Positions 21,019-31,391 of a stretch of 64,000 bases of DNA are shown piece after piece (the first letter of the stretch is position 1; each line of letters opens with the position of its first letter). Under the pieces are notes generated by a model. That model was not told the origin of the DNA. It did no database searches and saw nothing but the letters and a program-made list of their open reading frames with translations. A program made the translations under genes and the position numbers. The stretch is taken from NCBI GenBank assembly GCA_922989275.2, contig OV277869.1:43694189-43758188 (forward strand). The letters run 5' to 3'. The DNA comes from Gari tellinella (Eukaryota > Mollusca > Bivalvia > Cardiida > Psammobiidae).

Positions 21019-21149
21019 GACCTATGTCGTCAGCGTATGCAGAGCAAGTCTTCAGAGAAACCAGAGCCTCTTCATGCGGCCTCCCGTGTAGGTAGTGTGT
21101 CTGAGTCCCAAGTGAGAAGTCCCTCCAGCAGAAGCAGCACCTCTTCATG
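21019..21149 (+). CDS. Internal coding exon of an unidentified gene
   Basis: The exon spans 131 nt between the acceptor TTTGTTTCAG and the donor ATG|GTGAGT. Only one of the three frames is open throughout. It enters at codon position 1 (GAC) and leaves after two bases of the next codon, giving 43 full codons. The peptide begins DLCRQRMQSKSSEKPEP, continues PLHAASRVGSVSESQVRS and ends SPSSRSSTSS: basic at the start, then rich in Ser, Pro and Glu, as in a disordered linker that could be phosphorylated. No domain, signal peptide or membrane segment is visible, and I cannot name the gene. MITEs lie 35 bp upstream (TTAA-C) and ~55 bp downstream (TA-F). The flanking introns extend at least ~21 kb upstream and ~43 kb downstream if no exon was missed. 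Codon use is GC-richer than its surroundings, which supports real coding. Confidence 0.8.
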
Positions 21150-21155
21150 GTGAGT
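21150..21155 (+). promoter_or_regulatory. 5' splice donor
   Basis: GTGAGT directly follows the exon's final G and matches the GTRAGT donor consensus. Confidence 0.8.
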
Positions 21156-21203
21156 AGTTATCTCCCTTGCCAATAATGTATTCAGTTATCTCCCTTTGCA
21201 GTA

Positions 21204-21408
21204 CAGTAAAACTTCTCTATTACGACCACTAAATTGTGTTGAGTATTAGGTGTTTCTGACAGGTGACTGCTTAAAGCAAGGTGACAGTAAATCAGAAAGC
21301 TCCTGTAGGAGCTTTCTGTTTTACTGTCACCTCGCTTTAAGCTGTCACCTGTCTTTTATACACTCAATAAGCCTTCTTTTAAATGTCCGTAATAGAGAGG
21401 TTTTACTG
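21204..21408. mobile_element. TA-F MITE with module-1 hairpin
   Basis: CAGTAAAACTTCTCTATTACG / CGTAATAGAGAGGTTTTACTG inverted ends, TA on both sides. The core CTTAAAGCAAGGTGACAGTAA with AGAAAGCTCC / GGAGCTTTCT is the module-1 hairpin with altered arms. It sits ~55 bp inside the intron downstream of the exon. Confidence 0.92.
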
Positions 21409-21475
21409 TAACATTTTCAGTTATCTCACTCTGAAATGGTTTATTTTGTATTCATCTCCATGGCGATGTTTGTTT

Positions 21476-21566
21476 GACCTAACCGAGCATGAAATAATGC
21501 AGTTCATGTGTCGAACTATCGGATAGTTTGAGTTAGGCGAGTTCCAGATATCGAAGTTGGACTGTA
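21476..21566 (+). mobile_element. TA-G MITE, right half
   Basis: CCTAACCGAGCATGAAATAATGC, GTTTGAGTTAGGCGAG and the end GATATCGAAGTTGGACTGTA match the complete copy at 56.75 kb. Confidence 0.8.
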
Positions 21567-21577
21567 TTTTTGTACTT

Positions 21578-21715
21578 TAAACCTTTCCCCGTTAACTTGT
21601 TTTCTGTATTGAGACAGATGGTAATCCTAAAAGCCGGCTGAAAGTAAAGCAAAATGCTCCTTGAAGAGCACTTTGCTTTACTTTCATCCTTTTTAAAGCT
21701 TTGGGGATTTTTTAT
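21578..21715 (+). mobile_element. TTAA-A MITE, left part
   Basis: TTTAAACCTTTCCCCGTTAAC, then hairpin GCTGAAAGTAAAGCAAAATGC / GCTTTACTTTCATCC. No right end. Confidence 0.65.
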
Positions 21716-21864
21716 CCTCCCAGCGGTGTTTAAAAGGGAGTATACAGTATTCAACTTCTTCGTAAAATCCACTGGCTTAATTTCAACCAAACTTCATATT
21801 AATACTCCTCGGATGGTCTATTCCGGATTTTAGTCTGGTAGCAGATAAGGGTATTTTAGCTTAA

Positions 21865-22395
21865 CCTTGCTTGGAGTTGTATAGAAAATGTTTTTGTGGG
21901 TTTTGGTAGAATAGACCCTCAGCATTTAGGATCCGATGTATGACCGCCGGTCATCCTTGAGCGTTTCCAGATATTCAAGATGGCGTCCAAGATGGCCGCC
22001 AGCATTTATCTGGCTAACTGTTAGGTTTGATTCAATAAGCTATAACGGAATTTTCAGCAAATTATAGTTCAATTTCATCTTTGATGACATAATTAAAGTT
22101 CAAAATAGAAATAAAAATAATCTATAATTCAAAATGGCGTCCAAAATGGCCGACAAAGACCATTTTTATGTGAAATAAAATGAAAATGACACTTTACAAG
22201 GCTACGATTTGCTCCAGTTTTTTCCCGTCGTGGTAATATAATTGTTCATAATTAATAAATAAAGCGTGAAAAGATCAAGTTGGCAATTAACTCATTCATA
22301 AATGAATTATCAGAGACTTTCACCAGAATACAGTATGCATAAAAACATACAGCTTAAGTTTACATTGAGTAAGTCCATGCATAACGATAAAATGA
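21865..22395 (+). repeat. Left ~530-bp terminal inverted repeat of the 4.66-kb element
   Basis: Begins CCTTGCTTGGAGTTGTATAG directly after TTAA (21,861-21,864) and matches the reverse complement of 25,985-26,521 along its whole length with scattered changes. It carries CAAGATGGCGTCC, CAAGATGGCCGCC, AAAATGGCGTCC and AAAATGGCCGAC, which resemble the YY1 core (AAGATGGCGGC). Confidence 0.93.
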
Positions 22396-22399
22396 CTAG

Positions 22400-23820
22400 C
22401 TGTTGGGTTTGATTTAAAATTTTCAGCAGATTATAGTTCACTTTCATAACGTTTGACATTATTCAAGTTCAAAATGGAAGTAATAATAATAATGCTTTAT
22501 TCAAAATGGCGTACAAAATGGCCGACAAAGTATTAAGGTGACGTCCAAGATGGTTGCGGGAAGAAAAATGAAACTGCTGTCAGTTTTGATTAGGTAATTG
22601 TCAACTGTAAACAAGATTAAAAGTAGTTCAATACTTCTTCGATGTTTAAAAAAACAAACAGAGAAAAGTATACTGTTAATTTCAAAATGGCGTCAAAAAT
22701 GGCCGACAAAATATGCAAAACAGATGCTTGTCTCTTCAATTTTATATAATAAGCAAAAAACAGAAAGTACCCACTTTTGTATTCTTAATTATCAGCGTCT
22801 TACATTGTATTGAAAATGAAAAGGTCGATAACTCTTTCCGGAAAACAGTATTTTTTATTATAAACGTTCTCTATAGAGGAGATACAATCGTGCTCATATT
22901 CAGCCGCTAGAACATTTGCTTAAAGAAAATAAAATCACATTAGCCTTGCATTCATCGCAATATTCACGGCGTTATCAAGACTAGAAAGTCTTCAAATATC
23001 AAATTACCTCCCTTTGATTTTAAATAAGAATATACCTTGTGTGTTTCATTTTCGTTACATGTGTCGTTTAATATAAATGTTCCACTGGAATACATTGGTG
23101 AACGTATGAACCCTAAAAATCTCAAACAAAACTTGAGTTGAAGAAGTACTTCAAAAGATATGGAGCCTGAAAATTTCCTTAATGTAAAATAAATGTAAAA
23201 AGTGAGTATATAATCTATCCACCAAGCATACCATTCTTTTTAGCCTCTTTTTAAGACAAATGAGTGTTTTTAAGAATTAATTAGAATTATGAAATAACTG
23301 CTTTTGAAAGATTAGTCTTATGTTGATCTATCTAAATCATCGCATTCTGCAGAAAAAATCAAACTTTGAGGTTAATTCAAGTTTGAGTCACCATTGATGT
23401 TTGTGTTTTGAACATAAATTATATGATTCGTTTTCTAAATGGCAATCAGAATGGCTGCCAAAGTCAGCGTTTGGTTTTGTTTGTTTTTCAAGAAGTAATA
23501 TTATGTGAGATGTAATATAAATTGGATACTATTCCTGGTTCTGCATGTATTGTGAAATTTAAAATAAGTGTGTCGCACATAACAACCTATGTAAAGGAGT
23601 TAATAAACATATTGGTGTCGATACACAGTACGTTTATGAATTATCACTTGCATATTGTACTATTATATAAATGAATATTCTTATTAGTAGGGAATAAAAT
23701 TGCACACTGTAAATGATAATTAGAAACAAAAGGTCATGTCAGGTTTCTAACATAGCTTGCTATTAAGTTAGTTGTACTTGACATGATAATGCGTTTATTT
23801 CTCAACTGCTGTGGACGTCC
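22400..23820. other. Internal AT-rich part of the long-inverted-repeat element
   Basis: Contains degenerate echoes of the terminal arms up to about 22,720 and one at 23,436-23,460 (AAATGGCAATCAGAATGGCTGCC). Otherwise AT-rich with stops in all frames. Confidence 0.6.
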
Positions 23821-23879
23821 TAGCAACTCGGGTAGGCTGAATGTGGCTAGAATGTCCTCAAACCTGATTTATATGCTCC

Positions 23880-25340
23880 TCTGACACGCAGGACCTGGTC
23901 ATCTCTTCCATAGTCTAATCATGGCGATTGTGATCTCTTACTAAGTCTTACTAAGCGCAGAATGGTCCTCCTCGTTATTGAGTTGATGCATGAAGTGGCA
24001 CACCCCACCTGTCTATAACATCCCAAATGTTTAGTTCTCATTACTTGTATCTGTGGGACCTCCTCGTCCTGTTTAACGCCACAGATCCAACTGATCACAG
24101 GCTCAATTTCTGCAAACTGTCTGCAAGTCTTCCACAGACGACATGAATGAATAGCCTCCATATTAAATGAAAAATAATAACAAACAGGTGTTGAACACTA
24201 TTCTACGAGTCTCAAAGGATATAATTGTGCTAGATCTTTCTTTGAAATTTCCTTTCCTGTGATTATGACAAGCTCAAATCCTCTTCTAGCCAACAACATG
24301 TTACAGAAGCTTTCTAGACATCAAACGTAGCCCCATCGACACCTAACCGAGTAACTGGTCTTCCATCAAAAAGACAAGTTTAGTCCTGACGTCATAGGCA
24401 TACAAAGTCTGCACTGCATGTAATTGTACAATTAATGTCACATAACTACTGCAATTGAATTTTCTCCAATCTGACAGTCAGCACAGGAACATTCCCTACA
24501 GTCTCGAAGAAAACCAAGCAAATGACCACTCTGAGATCATGAGCCAAGTATTCTTCATGTTAACTCTCTGTCAACACGGTTTGATAACAACCTTCCATCC
24601 AGGTTTTTGGGTTACACTGTCAGTGAATTTGTGATCACAGAAAAGTGTGTACAGAAGCGCCAACGGAACACCTTTGCTAGACTCTTATGACAGAGTCTCA
24701 TACACTAGTAAAGCAGAACATCAAGCACTGGTACAGCAGAGGGTTGAGATCAAATACCTAATGCAAACCATACACAAAAACTTCACGTAATACTGCCCGC
24801 TTCATGTAAGCGGTTTCAAACTCTGTTTGACATGCAAATCGCATTCCTCAAACCAAAAGTTCATTCTTGGTATTGAATCTAAAGGCTTTCTCCAGATCAA
24901 CAAAGGCCACATGCAGAGGTTTGATTTCGACCATTTACTTGTGCTATAGATGGTTCACGGTGAAGAACGAATCAATAGTACCTGTACCATTAACAATTCC
25001 AAACTACATGCATCAATGTTGATAATCTCACGCACAGAGGTATCTGTTTAATCGGTTCATCAACTTTACTGTCTGGTCCTTGAGCTTTACCACATGATAA
25101 GTGTCGCTCATGCGAGCTTGTTATTCACTTTTTTATTGTTTGAGGATGGAATTTGCCTCCCTGTCCTCAGATATCACACAATTACTGAAAATCGCATCAG
25201 TCAGTCGTCTTCAAATCTCAAACCCCTTGTACTCCGAAGCTGCTTTAATCATCTCGGCTATCACTCCTGATAGGCCAGCGGCTTTGCAATATATCATCAT
25301 GTCAAGAGTTATGCACTTCTTATACAAGATGACCACTTTT
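23880..25340 (-). pseudogene. LINE (non-LTR retrotransposon) reverse-transcriptase remnant
   Basis: Read on the minus strand, the translation keeps pieces typical of a non-LTR ORF2 in the expected order. KAAGLSGVIAEM lies near 25,250, GTGTIDSFFTVNHL near 24,980 and KPLHVAFVDLEKAF near 24,900 (fingers/palm of the RT). PVTRLGVDGATFDV lies near 24,345, and ISWICGVKQDEEVP with CATSCINSITR lies at 23,980-24,090 (C-terminal region). The catalytic YADD box is not preserved (an altered LYAYD string is present near 24,400). Many stops and frame changes interrupt it, and the N-terminal endonuclease is absent. It cannot encode an active enzyme. Clade assignment would need alignment. Confidence 0.8.
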
Positions 25341-25984
25341 TTAGTTACTGAATTTGACAGTAACTGTACCAAAGTTCTGTTTATTTTGGTAATTCAGGAG
25401 TAAAGATATGCATTTTTTTATATTAGAAATTATATGTGTGATGTCATTCTTTCTTATTCTAATCTATGTTTAAGCCAAAAGACTGTTCAGTCAAGTGTCT
25501 GTGTAGCCATGTACTCATTCAGCAATATTTCAAAGATATGATGATTCTTTGCAGCAGCAGTACTAGCTTACAAACTCACAGAATACATGCTAAAAGGCTT
25601 GATGAAAAGGAATGATGAACATAGTTTTATACTGTAAGATACTGTACACAGTTATCTGGTTCAAATAGGTGCCACCACATCCTCAGGAGACTTGCATCCC
25701 AAGAAGAATTATTGGTATCCATTCTACCAATTTATTTCCCTGTTCCTAAGAAGCTCACATGTAATTGAACTATTTAACAAGAAAGGTGACATGTGGTGAC
25801 AAATATCTAAGTAATGCAAACACAGAACTTTATTTTTGTACGATAATTTCAGCATTCTTTGTTTAAAAAACAGTGAAATTTATATATTAAGGGTAGGTAA
25901 TTGGGTTCTATGAACTAATTGATAATATTTGAGTTTTGACTTGACTAATTACTTTTCTGTTAATCTGAAATATTTATTGCATTT
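25341..25984. other. Internal spacer of the long-inverted-repeat element
   Basis: AT-rich, no open frame or motif recognised. Confidence 0.55.
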
Positions 25985-26521
25985 TACATGGATATGCATG
26001 AACTAATAATTTAATGTACACTTAAGCTGTATGGTTTTTATGTATACTCTATTCTGATGACAGTCTCTTATAATTCATTCATGAATGAATTAATCGCAAA
26101 CTTGATATTGTCATGCTTTATTATTAATTATGAACAATTATATTATCACGACGGGGAAAAAACTGGAGCAAATCGTAGCCTTGTAAAGTAACGCACTTAC
26201 TTTGCATTTTATTTACATAAAAAAGTACTTTGTCGGCCATTTTGGACGCCATTTTGAATTATAGATTATTTTTATTTCTATTTTGAACTTAACTTATGTC
26301 ACAAAAGATAAAATTGAGCAATAATTTGCTGAAAAATCTGTTAAAGCTTATTGAATCAAACCTAACAGTTAGCCAGATATATCCCGGCGGCCATCTTGGA
26401 CGCCATCTTGAATATCTCAAAATGCTCAAGGATGACCGGCGGTCATACATCGGATCCTTGATGCTGAGGGTCTATTCTACCAAAAACCACAAAAACATTT
26501 TCTATACAACTCATAGCAAGG
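25985..26521 (-). repeat. Right ~530-bp terminal inverted repeat of the 4.66-kb element
   Basis: Reverse complement of the left arm; ends ACTCATAGCAAGG before TTAA. The short open frame at 26,296-26,550 crosses this arm and is incidental. Confidence 0.93.
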
Positions 26522-26759
26522 TTAAACGTGTCCGCGGCCGGACTATTTGATCATGAGCAGCTCATGCAGATGACCTGTTTTACATTCAAAAAGTTATTAT
26601 TTTCATCTCTTTGTGAATTATGTGTATGTATATGTGTGTGCGTGTGTTCAATGTTTAATTTACCTGAAAAAGCAACCAAATAAATGAAGAAAATATCGTG
26701 TTTCCAAATATCATGAACCCTAGCTTATTTTGCTGAAATTACATGCATAAAACCCCTAC

Positions 26760-26938
26760 CAGGGCTCCAGATAAGGGGGGTATTTCAAAAACTAAAATCT
26801 TTATTTCTAAATAAAACCCTATGGTGTCACTACTCATTAGAATCGTCTCTTTGAGTAGTAACACCATAGGATTTGATGCTGAAATGAGTGATAAAATGTT
26901 GAATTTGGTCAATTCAATCCCTCTTATCTGGAGCCCTG
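26760..26938 (+). mobile_element. D MITE with shortened hairpin
   Basis: CAGGGCTCCAGATAAGGGG to TTATCTGGAGCCCTG. The hairpin lost its right GAGACGATTCTAAT arm segment, leaving GTCTCTTTGAGTAGTAACACC. Confidence 0.9.
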
Positions 26939-27036
26939 CTTACTATGAACATATACCATCTTTATAACACTGGCTAATTAAATAAGGATTTTTCTCTGGA
27001 AAAGTGTGCAGACTTACGTGAAACAGATTCTAAAAT

Positions 27037-27089
27037 AAAACAGTGTAGACCCTGATCAGACAGCTCCTTCAGGATCTACACTGTTTTCA
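27037..27089. repeat. Module-2 hairpin, stand-alone and short
   Basis: AAAACAGTGTAGACCCTGATC with CTCCTTCAGG and GATCTACACTGTTTTC; arms partly deleted. Confidence 0.65.
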
Positions 27090-27404
27090 ATAAGCATCAA
27101 TATATGTGCTACCAGCAGAAGATGGGTGAAATTTACATGAAAAACAAATAAATGTAGGAATATCGTGTTTCCAAATATCATTTCAGTGTGACTCAATATA
27201 TCTTATGAAACGTGTGCGAGTGTCAAGTTGTTATTGTTTTCATTATTTGTTCTACTATTGGCAGTATGTCTCAATGTAATATATCCCCGTAAGGTTTCGT
27301 TACCATCTCAAGGTTTGACTTAAGGTGGTATGTTGTTACAAAGTTTATATTTGAAAAACTAGAATGTTGGATTCTGCAGAATGGGTAATAGCTTCGGTTG
27401 CTTA

Positions 27405-27470
27405 ATTACATTCAACCCTAGTGACGAGTATACTCTTCATTTACAAAACAGGTTTTGATGCCCAGTTAGC
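27405..27470 (-). mobile_element. TTAA-C MITE, one end
   Basis: TTCAACCCTAGTGACGAGTATAC matches the CCCTAG end of TTAA-C; then it fades. Confidence 0.5.
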
Positions 27471-27603
27471 AAATTTGTATATTTTATGTTTTTTGTGCTG
27501 CCCAATTAACATGTTTATAATTTTGATGTTTTATGTTTCTCGCCAATACCCTAGTAGCAAGGTCATTACCAACAGCTGCAGAAATGAGTAAGATACACGC
27601 ACA

Positions 27604-27720
27604 TATCTCCAGATATGGGGAGTAATTGAAATATTTAAATCTTTATATCTCCACCAAACCACAAGTTGTGACTTTGCGATGAATCTATTGAGTAGTCAGA
27701 ACATATGTTTTGGTGGAGAT
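27604..27720 (+). mobile_element. Degenerate D-like element
   Basis: CTCCAGATATGGGGAGTA and TTAAATCTTTAT match D. The hairpin arms here are ATCTCCACCAAAC / GTTTTGGTGGAGAT around GAGTAGTCAGAACAT. Confidence 0.5.
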
Positions 27721-27794
27721 TAAAAAAACAACCTTTCCTCAGTGAAACTTCAAATTGACAATTCATGTTTTCCTATTGAATCCAGTTCTTTTTT

Positions 27795-28011
27795 TAGCTC
27801 GTCTATTTTTCAAAGAATAAATAAAACAGAGCAGTTTTCATCACTTCTGAGACTTCTTTAATTTTGCATCTTCAACCCTAAATAGTAACAAGAGCATTGC
27901 ATGCGGTTGCCAATGCTCCTCTGGTTTTGATGATAAGTGGAAAATCAGTAAAATTAGGTCAAAGGTCAAGGTCAATTGGTAAATATTCAAGTATATCAGG
28001 ATAGAACTTGT
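27795..28011 (-). mobile_element. Helentron-like type-3 fragments
   Basis: On the minus strand, GACCTTGACCTTTGACCTAA, GAGCATTGGCAACCGCATGC and AATGCTCTTGTTAC repeat the 3' end of the short element at 52.05-52.32 kb. The plus-strand part at 27,795-27,885 (AGCTCGTCTATTTTTCAAAG) resembles its 5' end, so two fragments lie head to head. Confidence 0.65.
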
Positions 28012-28113
28012 TGACAATGTATTGCAATATGACAAAGGGTGAAGACGTGAATCAGATGGTTTCCTTGGGAGCTCTCTGATCTTGGTCTACATGGTTTGCA
28101 TAGGACATTGTGT

Positions 28114-28321
28114 CAGGGCTGCCATTTCTCCGGAGTTTTTCTAAATCTTCGGATTTTTTTCCAGTACATCGTAGCTTAAAGCAGGCTTACTTACAACCTA
28201 CTTTAAGTAGTGGCATGTCAACAAAACTAGAAACAGGCTATGGGGTAAAGGTATGATTCGTAAAATCGCACTTGAAAAATGCAAATTTTAGGAATTTTCA
28301 TGTCAACTTATGGCAGCCCTG
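28114..28321 (-). mobile_element. H MITE, 6-bp target duplication TTGTGT, hairpin deleted
   Basis: CAGGGCTGCCATTTCTCCGG to TTATGGCAGCCCTG, with TTGTGT on both sides. The module-1 hairpin is reduced to CTTAAAGCAGGC / CCTACTTTAAG; the loop-proximal part is gone. Confidence 0.92.
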
Positions 28322-28374
28322 TTGTGTATTCTATATAGGTAGTACACATGTTTTACTAGGATCCAAAGGGTTGA

Positions 28375-28420
28375 TTTAAAGCATAAAGCTTATAGTGTAC
28401 TCCCTTGTATCTGGAGCTAT
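28375..28420 (-). mobile_element. D MITE end fragment
   Basis: TTTAAAGCATAAAG followed by GTGTACTCCCTTGTATCTGGAGC. Confidence 0.55.
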
Positions 28421-28817
28421 AAAAATTTGTCACAGAGAAATAAATGTTAGCACAGTGCATGTATTTAAAGATTCATTGTAAGCAGTGCAAATGTGTATAA
28501 TTGTGGCTGATCTTAAAAACTGTCAAAAAAACCTTATTATTGATGTGTGAAATAATGTTTCAGATTTGTTATTTAACGTCGCTTTTAACAGTATTTCAGT
28601 CATATCTCAACATCCAGCTAATGACTGTCCTAAATAAATAATTGCCTGTGTTTATTTACAAACTATGTAGATCCTTGTAATCGTTTTGTGGTCCAAATAA
28701 TTTCTAGAAAAACCTTGTATTTAAAATCAGGTATTTAAATAGTAGTTAAACTAAACAATTCATTGTTGATTTGGTTAGGCTTATACTCTAACCTTTGCAT
28801 GGCTCCCTTGAAGAGTT
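28421..28817. other. No feature recognised
   Basis: AT-rich DNA with no repeat or exon signal. Confidence 0.5.
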
Positions 28818-29068
28818 TTAACCCATTGCCCTGTAAATACACATTTTTACGCCTCAAATTAATTCCTCCACTGAAGAAATAGTTCAAATTTATACAGTCA
28901 TTAATATGTATTATGGGGAATATTGTCTTTATTCTAGCAGATGGTAGCTTAAAGCAGGCTGAAAGTAAAGCAGAATGTGCCCTAAGGCGCATTCTGCTTT
29001 ACTTTCAACCTGCTTTAAGTTGTCAACTATGTTCAATACTAGAAACAGGCTATGATGGAATGGGTTAA
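28818..29068 (-). mobile_element. TTAA-A MITE
   Basis: TTAACCCATTGCCCTGTAAA to GATGGAATGGGTTAA, complete module-1 hairpin. Confidence 0.92.
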
Positions 29069-29081
29069 GCAAATATTAATA

Positions 29082-29270
29082 CAGTAAAACTTGTATTATA
29101 CTGTGTTTCAATTATAATAGCCAAAGAAATCTCAAAGCAGATTTAAATTGCTGAATGCAGGACAACAGTTATGCAGAAAGCTCCTTTAGGAGCTTTCTGC
29201 ATAAATGTTGTTATGCATTACTTTAACTGCTTCCAGATTTTTAATTTTCCATATAGATAAAACTTTTAAT
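29082..29270. mobile_element. TA-F-like MITE with AGAAAGCTCC hairpin
   Basis: TA followed by CAGTAAAACTTGTATTATAC, then hairpin TATGCAGAAAGCTCC TTTA GGAGCTTTCTGCATA. The right end has decayed. Confidence 0.7.
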
Positions 29271-30060
29271 GGACTCTGTAACACATGTTAGATTGGGACT
29301 GTTATAAATGCACAGGGTCAGACAGGATTTATCTCCCTTTACTGGATAATACCAGAGGGAGCAATCTACAGCAAACGATAAAGCTTATCTATCACTCCAG
29401 TTTGCTGCCTGAGTTACAATGTTGCCATCATCAAAGCAGTTGATCTGTCTGAGTTCTCCATAACATCATGTTAAATTTAAAGCAGACCAATTCAAGATTT
29501 TCCCCAAATCGCTCATTATCTAGATCTCAGGGGAAACCAATCTTAACATTTCTGAATAATCTTAATATGTAAAACTCCGCCCTCTATGAACATGATTTAT
29601 GTTTTATTTTGGCCCAAAAATCTGATAATGATGAAATTATCATAATATATGAAGCATCTTTAGAAACTACTTTTTGTCTGCAAAAAAAGATTTAGAATAG
29701 AAACACCCCCCACCCCCCACCCCCTGTCTTTGAAATCTTGGCTCTCGGTTAAGGTCATCTGTAGGCACTTATGTGAATTTAAGATAGGGTTGAAAGCCTG
29801 GTTGGAGAAAAAGCCTCAAGTGAAGTAGATATCTATAGTTTTGCAAAATTTTAAGACCTATATTTTATGGCTAGTTTGACCCAGACTAAATGCTTATAGT
29901 AGTTTATTAACATTGTGATGTGGTTGGTGATTGCTTCATGTATTCCACCGTTAAAGTCCTAAACGTTGTGATGCCTGTTTAACTGATGTAGAAAATATTC
30001 TTAAATTTAAACAGATTGCTTTTCTCACACAGTAATTTGTTCAAAGGGTGCAAACTGAGA
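29271..30060. other. Unique DNA with a C-rich tract
   Basis: No gene seen. At 29,704-29,724 lies a run of short C tracts (ACCCCCC repeated). Otherwise AT-rich. Confidence 0.5.
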
Positions 30061-30130
30061 GGCAAACAGTGTAGACCCTCATCAGACTGCTCCTTTAGGA
30101 GCAGTCCGATCAGCGGTTACACTATTTGCT
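30061..30130. repeat. Module-2 hairpin, stand-alone
   Basis: GCAAACAGTGTAGACCCTC, CTGCTCC TTTA GGAGCAG and GTTACACTATTTGC form a near-complete stem. Confidence 0.8.
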
Positions 30131-30534
30131 GATGCCGGTCCGTCCAAATACTCGGCGTCATTACAGTATGTGATGCAGGCAAAATGGTACAAAGTGAGTT
30201 GTTGCTCTTGTCACATTCATCAGTAATTACGTGGCTGTTCTTGCCAGTGCAAAAATGTCAGTTATTATCACAAATTGCGTTCACTCTATGCACCAAGGTG
30301 ATTTCTCTCCAACCCTTAAATTGCATAATATTCATGATTGTTTTGAAACAATGGCATACCAGTCCTATGGTGACTATTAAGGACTACTCTCCCCGCAGTA
30401 TTAAAATGTATTACAGACAGTGTAGAGTGTACTAGCTAGACCCTGATCAGAGATATGTAAGTTGACTAAAGTAATATTGTTATGAGTGTCAATAACATTA
30501 CATGACATCTGACCAAACTATTTGCAAATATAGC
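30131..30534. other. No feature recognised
   Basis: An 83-codon open frame lies here but without splice sites, domain or conserved look. A half module-2 string (CAGTGTAGAGTGTACTAGC) occurs near 30,420. Confidence 0.5.
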
Positions 30535-30738
30535 CAAGACCTCCATATAAGGGGAGTATTAATTTTTAAAAAAAAGACTAAAAGTTTTATTTCTGTATCA
30601 AACCCTATTATGTTACTATTCATTAGAATCGTCTCCTTGAGAGGATTCTAATGAGTATTGACAACATATGATTTAGTGCTGAAATGAGTTAGAAAATGTT
30701 TGATTTTGTCAGTTTACTCCCTCTTATTTGGCGCCCTG
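30535..30738 (+). mobile_element. D MITE, diverged
   Basis: AAGACCTCCATATAAGGGG to TTATTTGGCGCCCTG, hairpin TCATTAGAATCGTCTC / GAGGATTCTAATGAGTA. Confidence 0.85.
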
Positions 30739-30869
30739 ATATTATAACCATTGCAGTCTGGCTATATAAGGCAGTGTAGGGGTAGATTCATTGACTATTT
30801 TCTCCTCTACATACTGCAGATTTACAATCCCAGTGACAAATGACAGATCCTTGTGAAAGGCCAAGTTAC

Positions 30870-30950
30870 TTGATGTCTGACTTGGATCCAAATTGTTTGC
30901 AAATGACTGTCTGTGAATAAATATTAGCCCTTTTACTAGCAAAGGTCTGG
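30870..30950 (+). mobile_element. TTAA-B MITE, half
   Basis: TTGGATCCAAATTGTTTGCAAATG and TTTTACTAGCAAAGG are the right hairpin arm and end of B. Confidence 0.6.
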
Positions 30951-31107
30951 AAGACTTCTTAGCATGCTATCAGTGAAATCATTATTACCTTTACAAACAG
31001 TTAGACAACAGGCAAAGCCTGTGTGAGTCTTCTTCTAAGGCATGCATAGGGAGTAATGTTTTAAGAATTGAGGTCTCTTTTCCACATAAAGAAACATGAT
31101 TTTTGGT

Positions 31108-31333
31108 GTAACTCTTTGCATGCTAGCGGCGAATATACCTGCCACATTGATTGCCTTTGCAAACAGTTTGGATCCTGATGAAACGCCGCCTAAAGTGGTG
31201 TCTCATCAGAATCCAAACAGTTTGACACTCTGATCATGTTTTGAAAACAAATTTTAAAAAATTATTTTTTAGAATCGATAGCAAAAGACAAATGTTGCAG
31301 GTGAAAATAATTACCCAGCATTCAAAGAGTTAA
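31108..31333 (+). mobile_element. TTAA-B MITE, complete
   Basis: GTAACTCTTTGCATGCTAGC to CCCAGCATTCAAAGAGTTAA, hairpin GCAAACAGTTTGGATCCTG / CAGAATCCAAACAGTTTG. Confidence 0.9.
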
Positions 31334-31391
31334 ACTCTGCAATTTATGGGCTAATTTGTAATAATGGTTGCAAACAGTTTGTACCTAGTTA

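Larger units (their letters stand above)
21865..26521. mobile_element. 4.66-kb DNA element with long inverted ends, TTAA-flanked
   Basis: The two ends are CCTTGC...GCAAGG, each bordered by TTAA (21,861-21,864 and 26,522-26,525); similarity stops exactly there. Internal sequence at 22,400-22,720 repeats parts of the arms (TTCAAAATGGCGTACAAAATGG; CAAAATGGCCGACAAA). No transposase frame is visible. The centre holds a broken LINE copy in the minus orientation. TTAA targets occur in piggyBac and Kolobok superfamilies (literature); I cannot choose between them. Confidence 0.88.
27727..28373 (+). mobile_element. TTAA-C MITE broken by two later insertions
   Basis: Three collinear pieces: 27,727-27,794 (CCTTTCCTCAGTGAAACTTC), 28,012-28,113 (GACAATGTATTGCAATATGAC and a worn hairpin), and 28,322-28,373 (TAGTACACATGTTTTACTAGG...AAAGGGTTGA). 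Helentron-like fragments fill the first gap and an H MITE the second. Confidence 0.8.

Noticed and set aside
25101..25403. 100-codon plus-strand frame
   Set aside because: It lies antisense to the LINE remnant, whose recognisable residues are on the minus strand.
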